Shown: positions 1 through 8,450 of the stretch, in pieces | Numbering within the stretch: the stretch's first letter is position 1 | Layout of the letters: each line of letters opens with the position of its first letter | Assembly (NCBI GenBank): GCA_047600605.1 | Contig: JASGKK010000002.1 | Coordinates: 1,302,001-1,366,000, forward strand | Source: CAYMZZ01 sp047600605 | Lineage (GTDB): Bacteria; Bacteroidota; Bacteroidia; Chitinophagales; Chitinophagaceae | DNA length: 64,000 bases | Reading direction: 5' to 3' | The notes under the pieces: generated by a model | Told to the model about the DNA's origin: nothing | Seen by the model: only the letters and a program-made list of their open reading frames with translations | Databases searched by the model: none | Translations under genes and position numbers: made by a program

Positions 1-579
1 GTCGGCAAACTGCAGTAAAATATTCCGGGCTTCCTGGTTATTGCGGTCAATAGACCCGTAAATAGTATTGAGCCCATTAAATAAAAAATGCGGATTGACC
101 TGTGCGCGCAGATATTTCAACTCTGTCTGCAGTTGATGGATCTGGATACTCTTTACCTGCTGCCGCTGCTGCTGCCATTTCAGCGCATAAAACAAAAGGG
201 TAGACATTACGACGAACCAGAGTGCGTTCAGAAAATTCCAATGCAGATAAGAGCCGATTGTCATTGGCTCATCAGGCCATACCTGTGCATCCCAGTATTG
301 TTGATTGAGACTTCGCAAATAGGTATATAAGAAAAGAATACCCAGCAAGCCCAGGATGTATAAAAGGATACGTTTTTTTTCCAGCAACAATGGGATCAAC
401 AGCCGGATATTGGCAAACAGCAACAGCGCGATCATACTGAAAAAAAGCAGCAGGGGTTGCAACGACCACAAAAAACCTTTTCGCATGATCCAGCCCCGCG
501 AGTCCATAATTCCGTATAGAATATAGATACCCCAAAAGAGCCAGTAAAACAGGTTTCCTCTTTGAAAGTAAGCACGCAA
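1..579 (-). CDS. LytS/YehU-type sensor histidine kinase, N-terminal part
   Basis: Reading leftwards from 579, 193 codons are open and run off the left edge. The N-terminal half has about four hydrophobic membrane segments. It is followed by a Gln-rich linker and the His_kinase motif QVNPHFLFNGLNTIY near residue 165, whose His is the usual phosphoacceptor of this family (PF06580). The kinase would autophosphorylate at the inner membrane and pass phosphate to a LytTR regulator, which probably lies beyond the window. An in-frame stop precedes codon TTG at 579-577 and no ATG lies upstream. The first ATG (507-505) would remove a membrane segment, so the TTG start is preferred but uncertain. The ATPase domain is not visible. 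Confidence 0.8.
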   Translation of the reverse strand, partial: MRAYFQRGNLFYWLFWGIYILYGIMDSRGWIMRKGFLWSLQPLLLFFSMIALLLFANIRLLIPLLLEKKRILLYILGLLGILFLYTYLRSLNQQYWDAQVWPDEPMTIGSYLHWNFLNALWFVVMSTLLFYALKWQQQRQQVKSIQIHQLQTELKYLRAQVNPHFLFNGLNTIYGSIDRNNQEARNILLQFAD

Positions 580-605
580 GGCGGCAGGATTTAAAAGTTA
601 TTAAA

Positions 606-1916
606 TTATTCGTCAGCTGTTTGTCCTGTTTCTGCCATATGTTTTTTAATGAGGTCCACAATGGCCTCTCTCCGGAAAAATATAGCCCAGCCCAGCCCGA
701 TTCCGTGATGCATCGTATCCTGCAGCGACAGATCCACGCCGGCCATCAATGCAAGTTTTGCCAGTTCCAGGTCATTTCGTTCGGCTGCGATATGCAGTAG
801 CGTACCATTCCAGTCATAATACCGTCGGTTTACTTCCTGCGGATCATGTGCCAGCAGTTCGGCTGCCTGTTGCGGCCAGCCCAGGTCCCAGGCATCAAGT
901 GCCGAATAACGGGCTCCTTTGCTGACCAGCCATTGCGCAGCTGCCGGTTGCCTGCAATGAGCCGCCAGTTGTAGCAGGGTCATTTTATTGATCAATGGAG
1001 TATTCAGCTCTGCAACGGTGAATGTTTGGCCGAAGTTTTCCAATACAGCCATGTCTCCGCGGCCAATAGCTTCTGCCAGTTTTACCAGGGCAGGTGAATG
1101 CGGACGCGTAATGAAATCCTGTCCCATCAGCCACCAGGTCAGTCCATAGCCGATAATGCGAAAGCCGAGTTGCTGGTACACCGGCCGTCCCATTTCATTG
1201 GCATTAAGTGAGGCGTATACATATCCTTTCTCTTTGGCATACCGGCAGGCGGCCTCTACCAGCGCCTTTCCAATACCCTGGTTACGATATGCAGGAAGCA
1301 CGCCTACATTATAAATACCGGCATTGCCCAGCGGGCCGGTGGTCAGAAACAGGCAGGTTTGCCCTACAATCTTATTATCCAGTGTGGCAGTAAAGCGTTG
1401 TGCTTTTTCGGGATAAGAGTGCAATAGTGGTTGCGACATATATCCATTGTCATCGCCATAGGGCATATCCTTAATACCAGAAAGAGTTGCACTATTATCT
1501 GCATGAATATGCAGACCAGCGGGTGTTCTGTATGCATCGGGTAGCTGTTGCAGGTCAAGTATCATCCAGCACGGTTGCCAGCCTGGCTGAAATCCGCGGG
1601 CCAGTAACCTGATGCCGATATCAACCGGTTGTGCAGGTGCGAGTGACCAGCAGCCCACTCCATTGGGAATATGGGTACGATAATAGTCCATTAACTGATC
1701 AAGTATTGTATCTGCGGTATCAGCATCGAGTGCAGGGAAAACAATTTCGGCTCCATTGCCTGCTCCGGTGTAGGTCCAGCTAAGACCGGCTGCTGATCTC
1801 ACCTCACCACCTTTTACAACAGCATTCAAATGAAATAACTGGCGATGGTTGTCTGCTGCAGCTTGTTCCAGTTGAGCGGGACTGGCCTGTTTTAATACGG
1901 CAATATCAGGTTCCAT
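606..1916 (-). CDS. GNAT acetyltransferase fused to C-terminal ankyrin repeats
   Basis: The protein has 436 residues. Residues about 130-265 form a GNAT N-acetyltransferase domain, with the acetyl-CoA loop VGVLPAYRNQGIGKALVEAA at 204-223 and the following YxxLGF-type motif (YQQLGF, 247-252). Residues about 275-430 carry ankyrin-like units, including LLQLAAHCRQPAAAQWLVSKGA and LLHIAAERNDLELAKLALMAGV. Residues 1-125 resemble a second, degenerate acetyltransferase half. It presumably acetylates a small molecule or protein, with the ankyrin part binding a partner; the substrate is unknown. A TAGATTTGG box lies just upstream of the ATG. The kinase gene follows 26 bp downstream on the same strand. 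Confidence 0.8.
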   Translation of the reverse strand: MEPDIAVLKQASPAQLEQAAADNHRQLFHLNAVVKGGEVRSAAGLSWTYTGAGNGAEIVFPALDADTADTILDQLMDYYRTHIPNGVGCWSLAPAQPVDIGIRLLARGFQPGWQPCWMILDLQQLPDAYRTPAGLHIHADNSATLSGIKDMPYGDDNGYMSQPLLHSYPEKAQRFTATLDNKIVGQTCLFLTTGPLGNAGIYNVGVLPAYRNQGIGKALVEAACRYAKEKGYVYASLNANEMGRPVYQQLGFRIIGYGLTWWLMGQDFITRPHSPALVKLAEAIGRGDMAVLENFGQTFTVAELNTPLINKMTLLQLAAHCRQPAAAQWLVSKGARYSALDAWDLGWPQQAAELLAHDPQEVNRRYYDWNGTLLHIAAERNDLELAKLALMAGVDLSLQDTMHHGIGLGWAIFFRREAIVDLIKKHMAETGQTADE

Positions 1917-1920
1917 GATA

Positions 1921-1929
1921 CCAAATCTA
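1921..1929 (-). promoter_or_regulatory. Bacteroidota-type -7 box for the GNAT-ankyrin gene
   Basis: On the minus strand the sequence is TAGATTTGG, which fits TAnnTTTG. It ends 4 bp before the ATG, so a transcript from it would be nearly leaderless. No convincing -33 TTTG element is seen. Confidence 0.35.
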
Positions 1930-2089
1930 GCAGAAAATAATTAGTGATAGATGAATGAATTAAAGTCCGGACCGGCTTTCACGGCAAACAGTGCACTCAT
2001 GTAAATTTTTATGCAGAGTGTCACAAATGTTTTTTTGTCAGTGCGCTTTGGGAGAATATTGATGACCTCTTTGTACTAACATCGCTATT

Positions 2090-3265
2090 ATGGCATTTTA
2101 TTCCCCGTCGGCTGGCCGGCCACCTGCTGCTCCCATTCCGTTTGGGCGCCTGCAGTCAATTGATCTGATTCGCGGCGCAGTAATGATATTAATGGCAATT
2201 GATCATGTGCGTGTGTATGCAGGATTACCGGCAGATGGTCAGACCCCGGCGCTTTTCTTTACACGATGGATCACCCATTTCTGCGTACCGGTATTTGTAT
2301 TTACAGCAGGAACCAGTGCATTTCTGTATGGTCACCTGCTTGATGATAAACGGAGGCTGGCTGTGTACCTGTTTACGCGGGGCCTGTTGCTGGTAATTCT
2401 TGAGTTTACAGTCATCCGCCTGGGCTGGACCTTCAATATGAATTACAACGAATTTTTGCTGGCAGGAGTGATCTGGATGCTGGGATGTTGTATGATGCTG
2501 ATGGCGGCACTGGTACGATTAAAACCATTGACGGTAGGTGTTATCGGATTGATCATTCTCACTTTCCAGCAATTGTTTCGGTTGGTTCCGGATTTATTGC
2601 CCGTATCAGCACGTGCATCCTTTGGCCGGTTTTGGGAATTTATTTATACTTCCGGGCTGGAAGGTCCTTCAGGTATCGCTATCCTCTATGTGCTGGTGCC
2701 CTGGATCGGTGTAATGGCAGCAGGGTATGGATTTGGTCTCGTATTATTAATAGAGCCAAAGCGGCGTCAGCGGATCTGCAGTTGGATAGGTCTTTCCGCA
2801 ATTGTTATTTTTTTTATTGTGGCTGGCATTATTGCATATCGCCAGCAAAACAATGTGCCTTTTCTTTTCCGGTTACTTAATCAGAAAAAATATCCTGCAT
2901 CCCAGTTATACCTGCTGATGACCCTTGGTCCGGCTATTGCTTTATTACCATTTGCCGAAAAGGCGAAAGGCTGGTTTAGCAGGGTATTGATTGTTTTTGG
3001 ACGGGTGCCGCTATTTTATTACCTGCTGCATATACCACTCATTCACTTCAGTGCATTAATTGTTAATTTTATCAGGACGGGCCACCTGCACCAGGAATGG
3101 TATGGGCATGCTCCGTTTGTGTTTTTTTATCCGGCACAGCGATGGAGTCTGGCAACCCTGTATCTTGTATTTGTAGTGGATGTGGTGCTTCTGTATTTTA
3201 TGTGCAGCTGGTATGCCCGGTATAAACAGACACATCCCGGAAAGAAATGGCTGAAGTACCTGTAA
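2090..3265 (+). CDS. DUF1624/HGSNAT-like multipass membrane acyltransferase
   Basis: The protein has 391 residues and about ten hydrophobic segments. The N-terminal signature LQSIDLIRGAVMILMAIDHV followed by a Phe/Thr-rich second helix is typical of the heparan-alpha-glucosaminide N-acetyltransferase-like family (DUF1624, PF07786). This family moves acyl groups across the membrane onto glycans, with a conserved membrane His; DHVR near residue 40 is the candidate. The substrate here is unknown. The gene stands divergent from the GNAT-ankyrin gene and 40 bp upstream of a VOC gene on the same strand. The first ATG is used and no ribosome binding site is obvious. Confidence 0.75.
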   Translation: MAFYSPSAGRPPAAPIPFGRLQSIDLIRGAVMILMAIDHVRVYAGLPADGQTPALFFTRWITHFCVPVFVFTAGTSAFLYGHLLDDKRRLAVYLFTRGLLLVILEFTVIRLGWTFNMNYNEFLLAGVIWMLGCCMMLMAALVRLKPLTVGVIGLIILTFQQLFRLVPDLLPVSARASFGRFWEFIYTSGLEGPSGIAILYVLVPWIGVMAAGYGFGLVLLIEPKRRQRICSWIGLSAIVIFFIVAGIIAYRQQNNVPFLFRLLNQKKYPASQLYLLMTLGPAIALLPFAEKAKGWFSRVLIVFGRVPLFYYLLHIPLIHFSALIVNFIRTGHLHQEWYGHAPFVFFYPAQRWSLATLYLVFVVDVVLLYFMCSWYARYKQTHPGKKWLKYL

Positions 3266-3304
3266 GTCTTGATCCATATTTAATTTAATAAAAGTATCCC
3301 GTGC

Positions 3305-3700
3305 ATGGAAACAGTAAAATCAGTTTTCAAAGGAGCCTGGCCTTACCAGAAAGATGCAATGAACCTGCCGGTCGCCAGCGCAGAAGCAGCAGTTTCTTTT
3401 TATGAAACAGTAATGGGATTTAACAAAGTGCTGAAAGAAGAAAAACCTTTTCAGCGTATACTGCTGCAGCGGGATGAGGTACGGATAGGGCTTACTGAGA
3501 ATGGGGGTGACCCTACCCAGGATGGTTGTTTTTTTGAAGTAGATAATGTGGAAACAGCCTTTGCTGAATTGAAGGCCCGCGGATTGCAACGTGAAACGCC
3601 GGAATATGACTGGCAGCGTTATGGAGATACTTTATGGAAAGTATTTTTCGTGGTAGCACCGGATGGTCTTTGCTATTGCATTGGTGAGCGGCAGCCCTGA
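3305..3700 (+). CDS. VOC (glyoxalase/bleomycin-resistance) family protein
   Basis: This 131-residue protein has the size and beta-alpha-beta-beta-beta pattern of one vicinal-oxygen-chelate unit pair. Supporting segments are a helix after AVSFYETVMGF, the turn VRIGLTENGGDP, the strand GCFFEVDNVETAFAEL, and a C-terminal strand ending in VVAPDGLCYCIGE. The family includes metal-dependent lyases, dioxygenases and drug-binding proteins. The sequence does not identify a substrate. It lies between a membrane acyltransferase and a leucine-rich-repeat gene, all on the plus strand with short gaps, so it may be cotranscribed with them. Confidence 0.8.
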   Translation: METVKSVFKGAWPYQKDAMNLPVASAEAAVSFYETVMGFNKVLKEEKPFQRILLQRDEVRIGLTENGGDPTQDGCFFEVDNVETAFAELKARGLQRETPEYDWQRYGDTLWKVFFVVAPDGLCYCIGERQP

Positions 3701-3732
3701 GGCTCTTTTGATAAAAAATACAGGATAATCCA

Positions 3733-5463
3733 ATGGCTGATATTACTCCATATGAACAACTGGCAGAGCAACTGGCTACTGCTTACAGCACAGCCGATGC
3801 CGTGGCGATCAGGCAGATCAATTTCCAGTATGGAGCTGGTTTTCCATGGGATCATGATGCGGCCAAAATGCAGCAACGACTGCCGGGGTGGTATGCATCT
3901 GCTGAACGTACGCATGAATTGGCGCTTGCCGATGCCAGACAAGTAGTGGCACGTATTCATGGGGTTTCATCCTGGAACGAATTTGCTGCAAGATTTCAGG
4001 AAGCGCCACAGGACCCGCGTACACTGCCACTGGGTATTCATAATACAGCGCCTTTTTTTAAGATAGACTGGAAGAAAAATGAGCTGCATATGCAGGGGCT
4101 GGTGAGCGAAAAAGAATGGGATTATATTTTCTCCGTAATGAAGGAGTACCAGATCACGGCATTGAACAGTGCCGTACTGACCGATGCAGCGATGAAACGA
4201 CTTTCACAGTTATCGCATATCACCCGGTTGAATATGGGCAGTGCAACAAGGCTGAGTGAAGAAGGGTTTCGGCAATTGGCCCATATGCAGCAGTTGCAGC
4301 AACTGGACCTGGGTGGCTGGTACTGCCCTGTTACCGATAAGGGATTGCAGGCGTTACGTGAATTGGTCAACCTGAGGCGATTTAATTTAAACTGGACACA
4401 GCAGGTAAGCGATGCAGGCATTGCTCACCTGTCTTTTTGTGATCAGTTGGAAGAAGTAAACCTGCTGGGCAGCACTACCGGCGATGGAGCTATTCGTGCA
4501 CTGACAGGAAAAAAACAGCTTCGTCATTTCAAAACGGGCAAACAGGTGACAGATGCAGGGCTTGCGCTGCTGCACCAGATTCCGGTTTTCAGTACCTGGC
4601 AGCATAAAGACATGAAATACTCGCTGATGAGCAACGATGCGGAGCCCAATCATCTGCTGATCGACGGACCTTTTACCGATCATGGATTGGAAAGCCTGCA
4701 TGGGTTGGACGGTTTGTTTGGCCTGAGTTTTTTCTGGCATAGCCCGGCTTTTACGGGCAAGGGGCTCGGTGCATTGTCGCACCTGTCTCATTTAGGGTTT
4801 CTCGGTTGCGAAGGCGAGCAATGCAATGATGAAGCCATGCAGCAAATAGGTGCCTTACCTCATTTACGAATGCTGATGGCACAAGGCACCGTTGCTACTG
4901 ACGATGGGTTTGAGGCATTGAGCCGGTCAAAGAGTGTTGAGTATATCTGGGGGCGTGAATGTCCTAACCTTACAGGCCGTGGCTTTCGTGCACTCGCTGC
5001 AATGCCTGCACTGCGTGGACTGGCAGTCAGTTGCAAACAGGTAGACAGGGAGGCGCTGGCCATGTTGCCGCATTTTCCCGCACTGAGGGAACTAATGCCA
5101 ATGGATGTGACCGATGAAGGATTTGAGTACATCGGTCAGTGTCGGCAACTCGAAGCATTGTGGTGTATGTATTGCAGAGATACAACCGATGTGGCTACCG
5201 GTTATCTCACTGAATTAAAACAACTGAAAAAATATTATGCAGGAGCTTCCGGTATCACAGATAAAAGCCTTGAGCTATTGAGCTTGCTGCAATCGCTCGA
5301 AGAATTGCGGTTCTGGAATGTAACAGGCATTACCGACGCAGGGTTGGCAGCACTGACACGTTTACCGCATCTGCGATCTGTTGGCCTGGAAGGATTACCC
5401 AATATTACGCCACAGGGGGTAAGCAGGTTTGCAGCGGAGGTACAGGTGGATTATTTCCCCTGA
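3733..5463 (+). CDS. Leucine-rich-repeat protein with an ankyrin-protein-type N-terminus
   Basis: The protein has 576 residues and no signal peptide, so it is probably cytoplasmic. Residues about 1-95 include DARQVVARIHGVSSWNEFAA, a short helical pair often found ahead of ankyrin repeats in bacterial proteins. From about residue 110 to the end it consists of leucine-rich repeats of the Cys-containing/AMN1-like type, with recurring (I/V)TDxGLxxLxxLxxLxxLxL units; the clearest copies are at 200-245 and 530-560. Such solenoids bind proteins, but no catalytic domain is seen. The 3' end overlaps the convergent DUF1801 gene by 13 bp. Confidence 0.75.
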   Translation: MADITPYEQLAEQLATAYSTADAVAIRQINFQYGAGFPWDHDAAKMQQRLPGWYASAERTHELALADARQVVARIHGVSSWNEFAARFQEAPQDPRTLPLGIHNTAPFFKIDWKKNELHMQGLVSEKEWDYIFSVMKEYQITALNSAVLTDAAMKRLSQLSHITRLNMGSATRLSEEGFRQLAHMQQLQQLDLGGWYCPVTDKGLQALRELVNLRRFNLNWTQQVSDAGIAHLSFCDQLEEVNLLGSTTGDGAIRALTGKKQLRHFKTGKQVTDAGLALLHQIPVFSTWQHKDMKYSLMSNDAEPNHLLIDGPFTDHGLESLHGLDGLFGLSFFWHSPAFTGKGLGALSHLSHLGFLGCEGEQCNDEAMQQIGALPHLRMLMAQGTVATDDGFEALSRSKSVEYIWGRECPNLTGRGFRALAAMPALRGLAVSCKQVDREALAMLPHFPALRELMPMDVTDEGFEYIGQCRQLEALWCMYCRDTTDVATGYLTELKQLKKYYAGASGITDKSLELLSLLQSLEELRFWNVTGITDAGLAALTRLPHLRSVGLEGLPNITPQGVSRFAAEVQVDYFP

Positions 5464-5900
5464 CTTGTTTTGGGCCAGACCAATTTCTCAAGCACACCTC
5501 TTCGTTTCACAATATTCTTATAGTCCCACTGGATTTTCCTGGCTTTGCCAAGCCAGCGTTTTAAGTCTTTGGTATTTACTTCCCCCACGCTGGTATAGCG
5601 GGCTTCCGCTGCTTTAAAACTTCCTTCATCGGCAAGTCCTTTTTCTTCAAATGACTGGCCGCTCCAGAATAGCAGGCGAATACAATCTTTGAGTTTGCTG
5701 TAGCCGACAACCGGATTCCCTTCGAGGAACCAGACAGGATGCCGGTGCCATATTTTATTTTCTGCTTCAGGCAGGTGCTGGCTTATTTCCTGTGCCAGCA
5801 GATCACAAATGGCTTTGTCTGATTTTAACTGGGTTTTATTATAGGCCAGTGTGCCCTTGTCGATGGCTGCTGGTTTTGCGACAGATTTGCTTGTGGCCAT
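5451..5900 (-). CDS. DUF1801 family protein
   Basis: The protein has 149 residues starting at MATSKSVAKP. The open frame extends upstream to 6071, but that part reads through the heptamer repeat array and has no protein-like character, so the ATG at 5900-5898 is chosen. Features typical of DUF1801 (YdhG-like, PF08818) are the segment WHRHPVWFLEGNPVVGYSKLKDCIRLLFWSG, a cold-shock-enriched fold of unknown activity, and a basic C-terminus. The function is unknown. The gene is convergent with the leucine-rich-repeat gene and overlaps it by 13 bp. Confidence 0.75.
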   Translation of the reverse strand: MATSKSVAKPAAIDKGTLAYNKTQLKSDKAICDLLAQEISQHLPEAENKIWHRHPVWFLEGNPVVGYSKLKDCIRLLFWSGQSFEEKGLADEGSFKAAEARYTSVGEVNTKDLKRWLGKARKIQWDYKNIVKRRGVLEKLVWPKTSQGK

Positions 5901-5954
5901 TTTACCTGGTATTGGTTCGATGAAAGTTACGGAATTATGGCAAGAGGAGGTAAA

Positions 5955-6105
5955 GGTGGAGGGTGAAAGGTATAAGGCGAAAGGTAAAAGGGATAATGTG
6001 AATTTGTATCCAGGGCGGCGATGCGTCCCCCCGCCATATCCTCCTTTTACCTTTCGCCTTATACCTTTCACCTACAACTTATAACTTAAAACTTATCACT
6101 TTTTA
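5955..6105. repeat. Heptamer-period repeat array with perfect 30-bp inverted arms
   Basis: The left array (5955-5996) is six consecutive 7-mers of the form GGTRWAA. The right array (6043-6105) is nine consecutive 7-mers of the form CCTTTNA, drifting to CTTAWAA. Positions 5962-5991 and 6043-6072 are exact reverse complements over 30 bp. The 51-bp spacer holds a GGCGG/CCGCC hairpin (6014-6035) containing GCGATGC. The right array continues into the last codons of the M48 protease gene. Similar arrays occur near 44.0, 48.3 and 60.1 kb. Confidence 0.8.
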
Positions 6106-6868
6106 TCTCAGGGATCAATGCCGACAGGTCTTTTATTCTCCGTTCATTGCTGGGATGGGTTGACAGAAACTCGGGTGTTTTCTGTTGGTTGAGAGCCGAC
6201 ATGCGTTGCCAGAACGGTATAGCGGCTCCTATATCATAACCGGCCATATGCATGAATATGAGTCCCAGTTTGTCGGCTTCGGTTTCCTGCATGCGACTGT
6301 TGGGAAGTGCCAGTGCCAGGTTACTGCCCACCATATAAAGGCCCAGGAACAAGAGCTGTGTCTGTTCCTTTTTTTCTTTCAGGGCTTCCTGCAACACCAG
6401 TCCGCCCATATTGATGAGCAATCCCTGGCTCATACGTTCGTTGCCGTGCCGGGCAATAGCATGTGCGATCTCATGCCCCATTACTACAGCCAGTCCTTCT
6501 TCGGTTTGTGTCACGGGCAGCAGACCGGTATACACGACTACTTTGCCACCGGGCATACACCAGGCATTCACAATTGGCTCGTCGATGGTATTATATTCCC
6601 ATTTAAAACTTTTAAGTTCTTTCTGCATTCCCTTCTGTTGCAGGTATTGTTCAACGGCCTGCTGAATACGTGTGCCTACACGGGCTACCAACTGTGTGCG
6701 CTCATCAGCCGCCGGTAGTGTGCGGCTTAGTTTCACCACGGAGTCGTATTGTGAAAAAGCCAGCTCTTTGATCATGAAATCAGGTACCAGGTTGAGTTGA
6801 CGACGGCCGGTAACCGGTACCTTTTTGCAGGAAACGATCAGCAGCACAAACAGGAGCAGATATTTCAT
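6086..6868 (-). CDS. M48-family zinc metalloprotease, lipoprotein
   Basis: The protein has 260 residues. A lipoprotein signal MKYLLLFVLLIVSC places a lipidated Cys at residue 14, so it should sit in the periplasm, anchored in a membrane. The zinc motif HEIAH is at 132-136, and a QETEADKLG segment supplies the third ligand, as in M48 peptidases of the LoiP/BepA type that handle outer membrane protein quality control. The open frame starts 20 codons earlier, but the lipobox fixes the ATG at 6868-6866. The stop codon and last codons lie inside a heptamer repeat array. Confidence 0.88.
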   Translation of the reverse strand: MKYLLLFVLLIVSCKKVPVTGRRQLNLVPDFMIKELAFSQYDSVVKLSRTLPAADERTQLVARVGTRIQQAVEQYLQQKGMQKELKSFKWEYNTIDEPIVNAWCMPGGKVVVYTGLLPVTQTEEGLAVVMGHEIAHAIARHGNERMSQGLLINMGGLVLQEALKEKKEQTQLLFLGLYMVGSNLALALPNSRMQETEADKLGLIFMHMAGYDIGAAIPFWQRMSALNQQKTPEFLSTHPSNERRIKDLSALIPEIKSDKF

Positions 6869-6946
6869 ACTGTAAATATGAAACCGGGAGCAGGGGAAAG
6901 CTATCCCGTAAAAGAGGGATTTTAACACATAAAAGGCCGTGATAGC

Positions 6947-7285
6947 TTAACTATTCCTGTTCCGCAACAGGGAATGACAAATAAAAAGAGATATCCCTGC
7001 AGAAATCAGCACTGATAGCAGTATAAATTCTTTTGTTTCCCCGGGCATTTTGAAAATACTGGCCAGCAGCATGCCGGTGATGATGCCAATAGCTACGGCC
7101 AGCAGGATGATGCCGCCAAACAGGAATATATTTCTGCCTGTACCGGATGGGTAAATATTGACCAGTGACGGGTCTAATCCCTTTTCTATCAATGCGCGGC
7201 GTTCTTTTGACCGGACTTGTTGCCGTATGGCAGCCAGTATGGTTGCAGAGAGGATGATGGCGGCGATGATAATGGCTATTTCCAT
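6947..7285 (-). CDS. Small two-helix membrane protein (DUF6249-like)
   Basis: The protein has 112 residues. It has an N-terminal hydrophobic helix (about 2-20), a short basic cytoplasmic stretch RSKERRALIEKGLDPSL, then two hydrophobic segments near 54-78 and 87-105. This is the layout of DUF6249-type proteins that often accompany ECF sigma factors in Bacteroidota. It is divergent from the ECF sigma gene, which fits a shared regulatory unit. No enzymatic motif is present and the function is unknown. Confidence 0.65.
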   Translation of the reverse strand: MEIAIIIAAIILSATILAAIRQQVRSKERRALIEKGLDPSLVNIYPSGTGRNIFLFGGIILLAVAIGIITGMLLASIFKMPGETKEFILLSVLISAGISLFICHSLLRNRNS

Positions 7286-7397
7286 AACAAATTAAAGTTT
7301 GATGATCGTTTCTTATTTGACAGAACAGGTGGGAAATTGGTAACATCTTATCGGATACTCCTGTAACCAATATATAGATCTGCTTGTCAAATAAGCA

Positions 7398-7973
7398 ATG
7401 GAGTCTGCCAGCGATGAGGAAATAATCAAACGTATACTGGATGGACATGTTCAGGACTTCTGGCATATCGTCAGGAGATACCAGGGTATGGCCTATAAAA
7501 CCGCTTTTTCCATAACCCGCCGTCAGGAAGATGCGGAGGAAGTGGCTCAGGATGCTTTTGTGAAAGCGTTTTCTTCGCTTGCAACTTTTAAAGGGTTATC
7601 GCGGTTTTCTACCTGGTTTTTCCGTATCGTTTATTACACAGGGCTGAATCATCTCGAAAAAAACAGGTCATATCAGCGGCGGATTAATCCGGACAGGCAT
7701 ATAAACCCGGATGATTTTTTTGCGGAAGATAGTTTCCGGCAGCTGGCAGACAAGGATCAGGCGCAATACATTCATCAGGCACTCGACCTGTTAGGTGCTG
7801 ATGACCGGCTGGCGCTGAGTTTATATTATCTCGATGGCTACCCGCAGCCGGAGATAGCAACCATCACAGGTTGGAGTATTGCATCTACCAAACAAAGGAT
7901 TCACCGGGCACGGGCGCGGCTCGATGAAGCGTTGAGTACTATATTGAATACCGAAAAGAAAGATCTGTTATGA
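7398..7973 (+). CDS. ECF-family RNA polymerase sigma factor
   Basis: The protein has 191 residues. Region sigma-2 is visible around 25-90 (YKTAFSITRRQEDAEEVAQD, then a FSTWFFRIVYYTGLNHL segment), and region sigma-4 around 125-185, with the HTH-like PQPEIATITGWSIASTKQRI. It directs RNA polymerase to a dedicated promoter set in response to an envelope or other signal. The downstream gene overlaps it by ATGA (7970-7973), so the two are translationally coupled. The partner is probably its membrane-bound anti-sigma factor. Confidence 0.92.
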   Translation: MESASDEEIIKRILDGHVQDFWHIVRRYQGMAYKTAFSITRRQEDAEEVAQDAFVKAFSSLATFKGLSRFSTWFFRIVYYTGLNHLEKNRSYQRRINPDRHINPDDFFAEDSFRQLADKDQAQYIHQALDLLGADDRLALSLYYLDGYPQPEIATITGWSIASTKQRIHRARARLDEALSTILNTEKKDLL

Positions 7974-8341
7974 ATACAACAGGTAATAACGACGACCAAA
8001 AGCTACGTGAAGTATTAAAGGGTAACGGCCCGGGAATGGATTTTAGTGATTCCGTTATGAAGCAGGTACTGACTGATATCCGTAATGTCAGGTGTAAAAG
8101 AAAACATGAAAACAGGGTCATGCTGATTTATGTGGCACTTACGCTCACACTGCTATTGTTGCTGATTGCTTTTGTCCGGCCGGTAACTGGTTTCGGCTCT
8201 ATACCTGTTGCAGGATTAAAAGCATTTATATTCAATAATCCCAACCTGCTGATGTATGGCAAAATTGCGACAGGAGCTTTTTTGCTCGCATTTGCCTGCC
8301 TGGGTATTCACCTGGTCCGGCAACGTATACCTGCCCGATGA
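7970..8341 (+). CDS. Probable membrane partner or anti-sigma factor of the ECF sigma
   Basis: The protein has 123 residues. It has a cytoplasmic N-terminus of about 50 residues with a helical DFSDSVMKQVLTDIRNVR segment, then two transmembrane helices near 51-68 and 95-115. There is no zinc-binding HxxxCxxC motif. The ATGA overlap with the sigma gene and the single soluble N-terminal segment suggest a sequestering anti-sigma factor, but this is inferred from context only. Confidence 0.6.
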   Translation: MNTTGNNDDQKLREVLKGNGPGMDFSDSVMKQVLTDIRNVRCKRKHENRVMLIYVALTLTLLLLLIAFVRPVTGFGSIPVAGLKAFIFNNPNLLMYGKIATGAFLLAFACLGIHLVRQRIPAR

Positions 8342-8366
8342 GCTGATCAATGTGAATGTTAAAGAA

Positions 8367-8414
8367 GATCCCTCCGGAGAACCGGAGGGATCACAAGCCT
8401 TTATCGAAAGGCTT
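8367..8414. terminator. Tandem hairpins between convergent genes
   Basis: A perfect 11-bp stem (8367-8377 with 8382-8392, loop AGAA) is followed at once by an 8-bp stem (8395-8402 with 8407-8414, loop ATCG). They lie between the sigma/anti-sigma pair and the convergent M16 gene and probably end transcription from both sides. A T-tract is lacking, so this is a weak intrinsic terminator call. Confidence 0.5.
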
Positions 8415-8450
8415 CACACATGCGAGAAAGATTGTTGGATACGATCCGTA

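Noticed and set aside
5901..6071. N-terminal extension of the DUF1801 protein
   Set aside because: It translates the heptamer repeat; the ATG at 5900 gives the normal family start.
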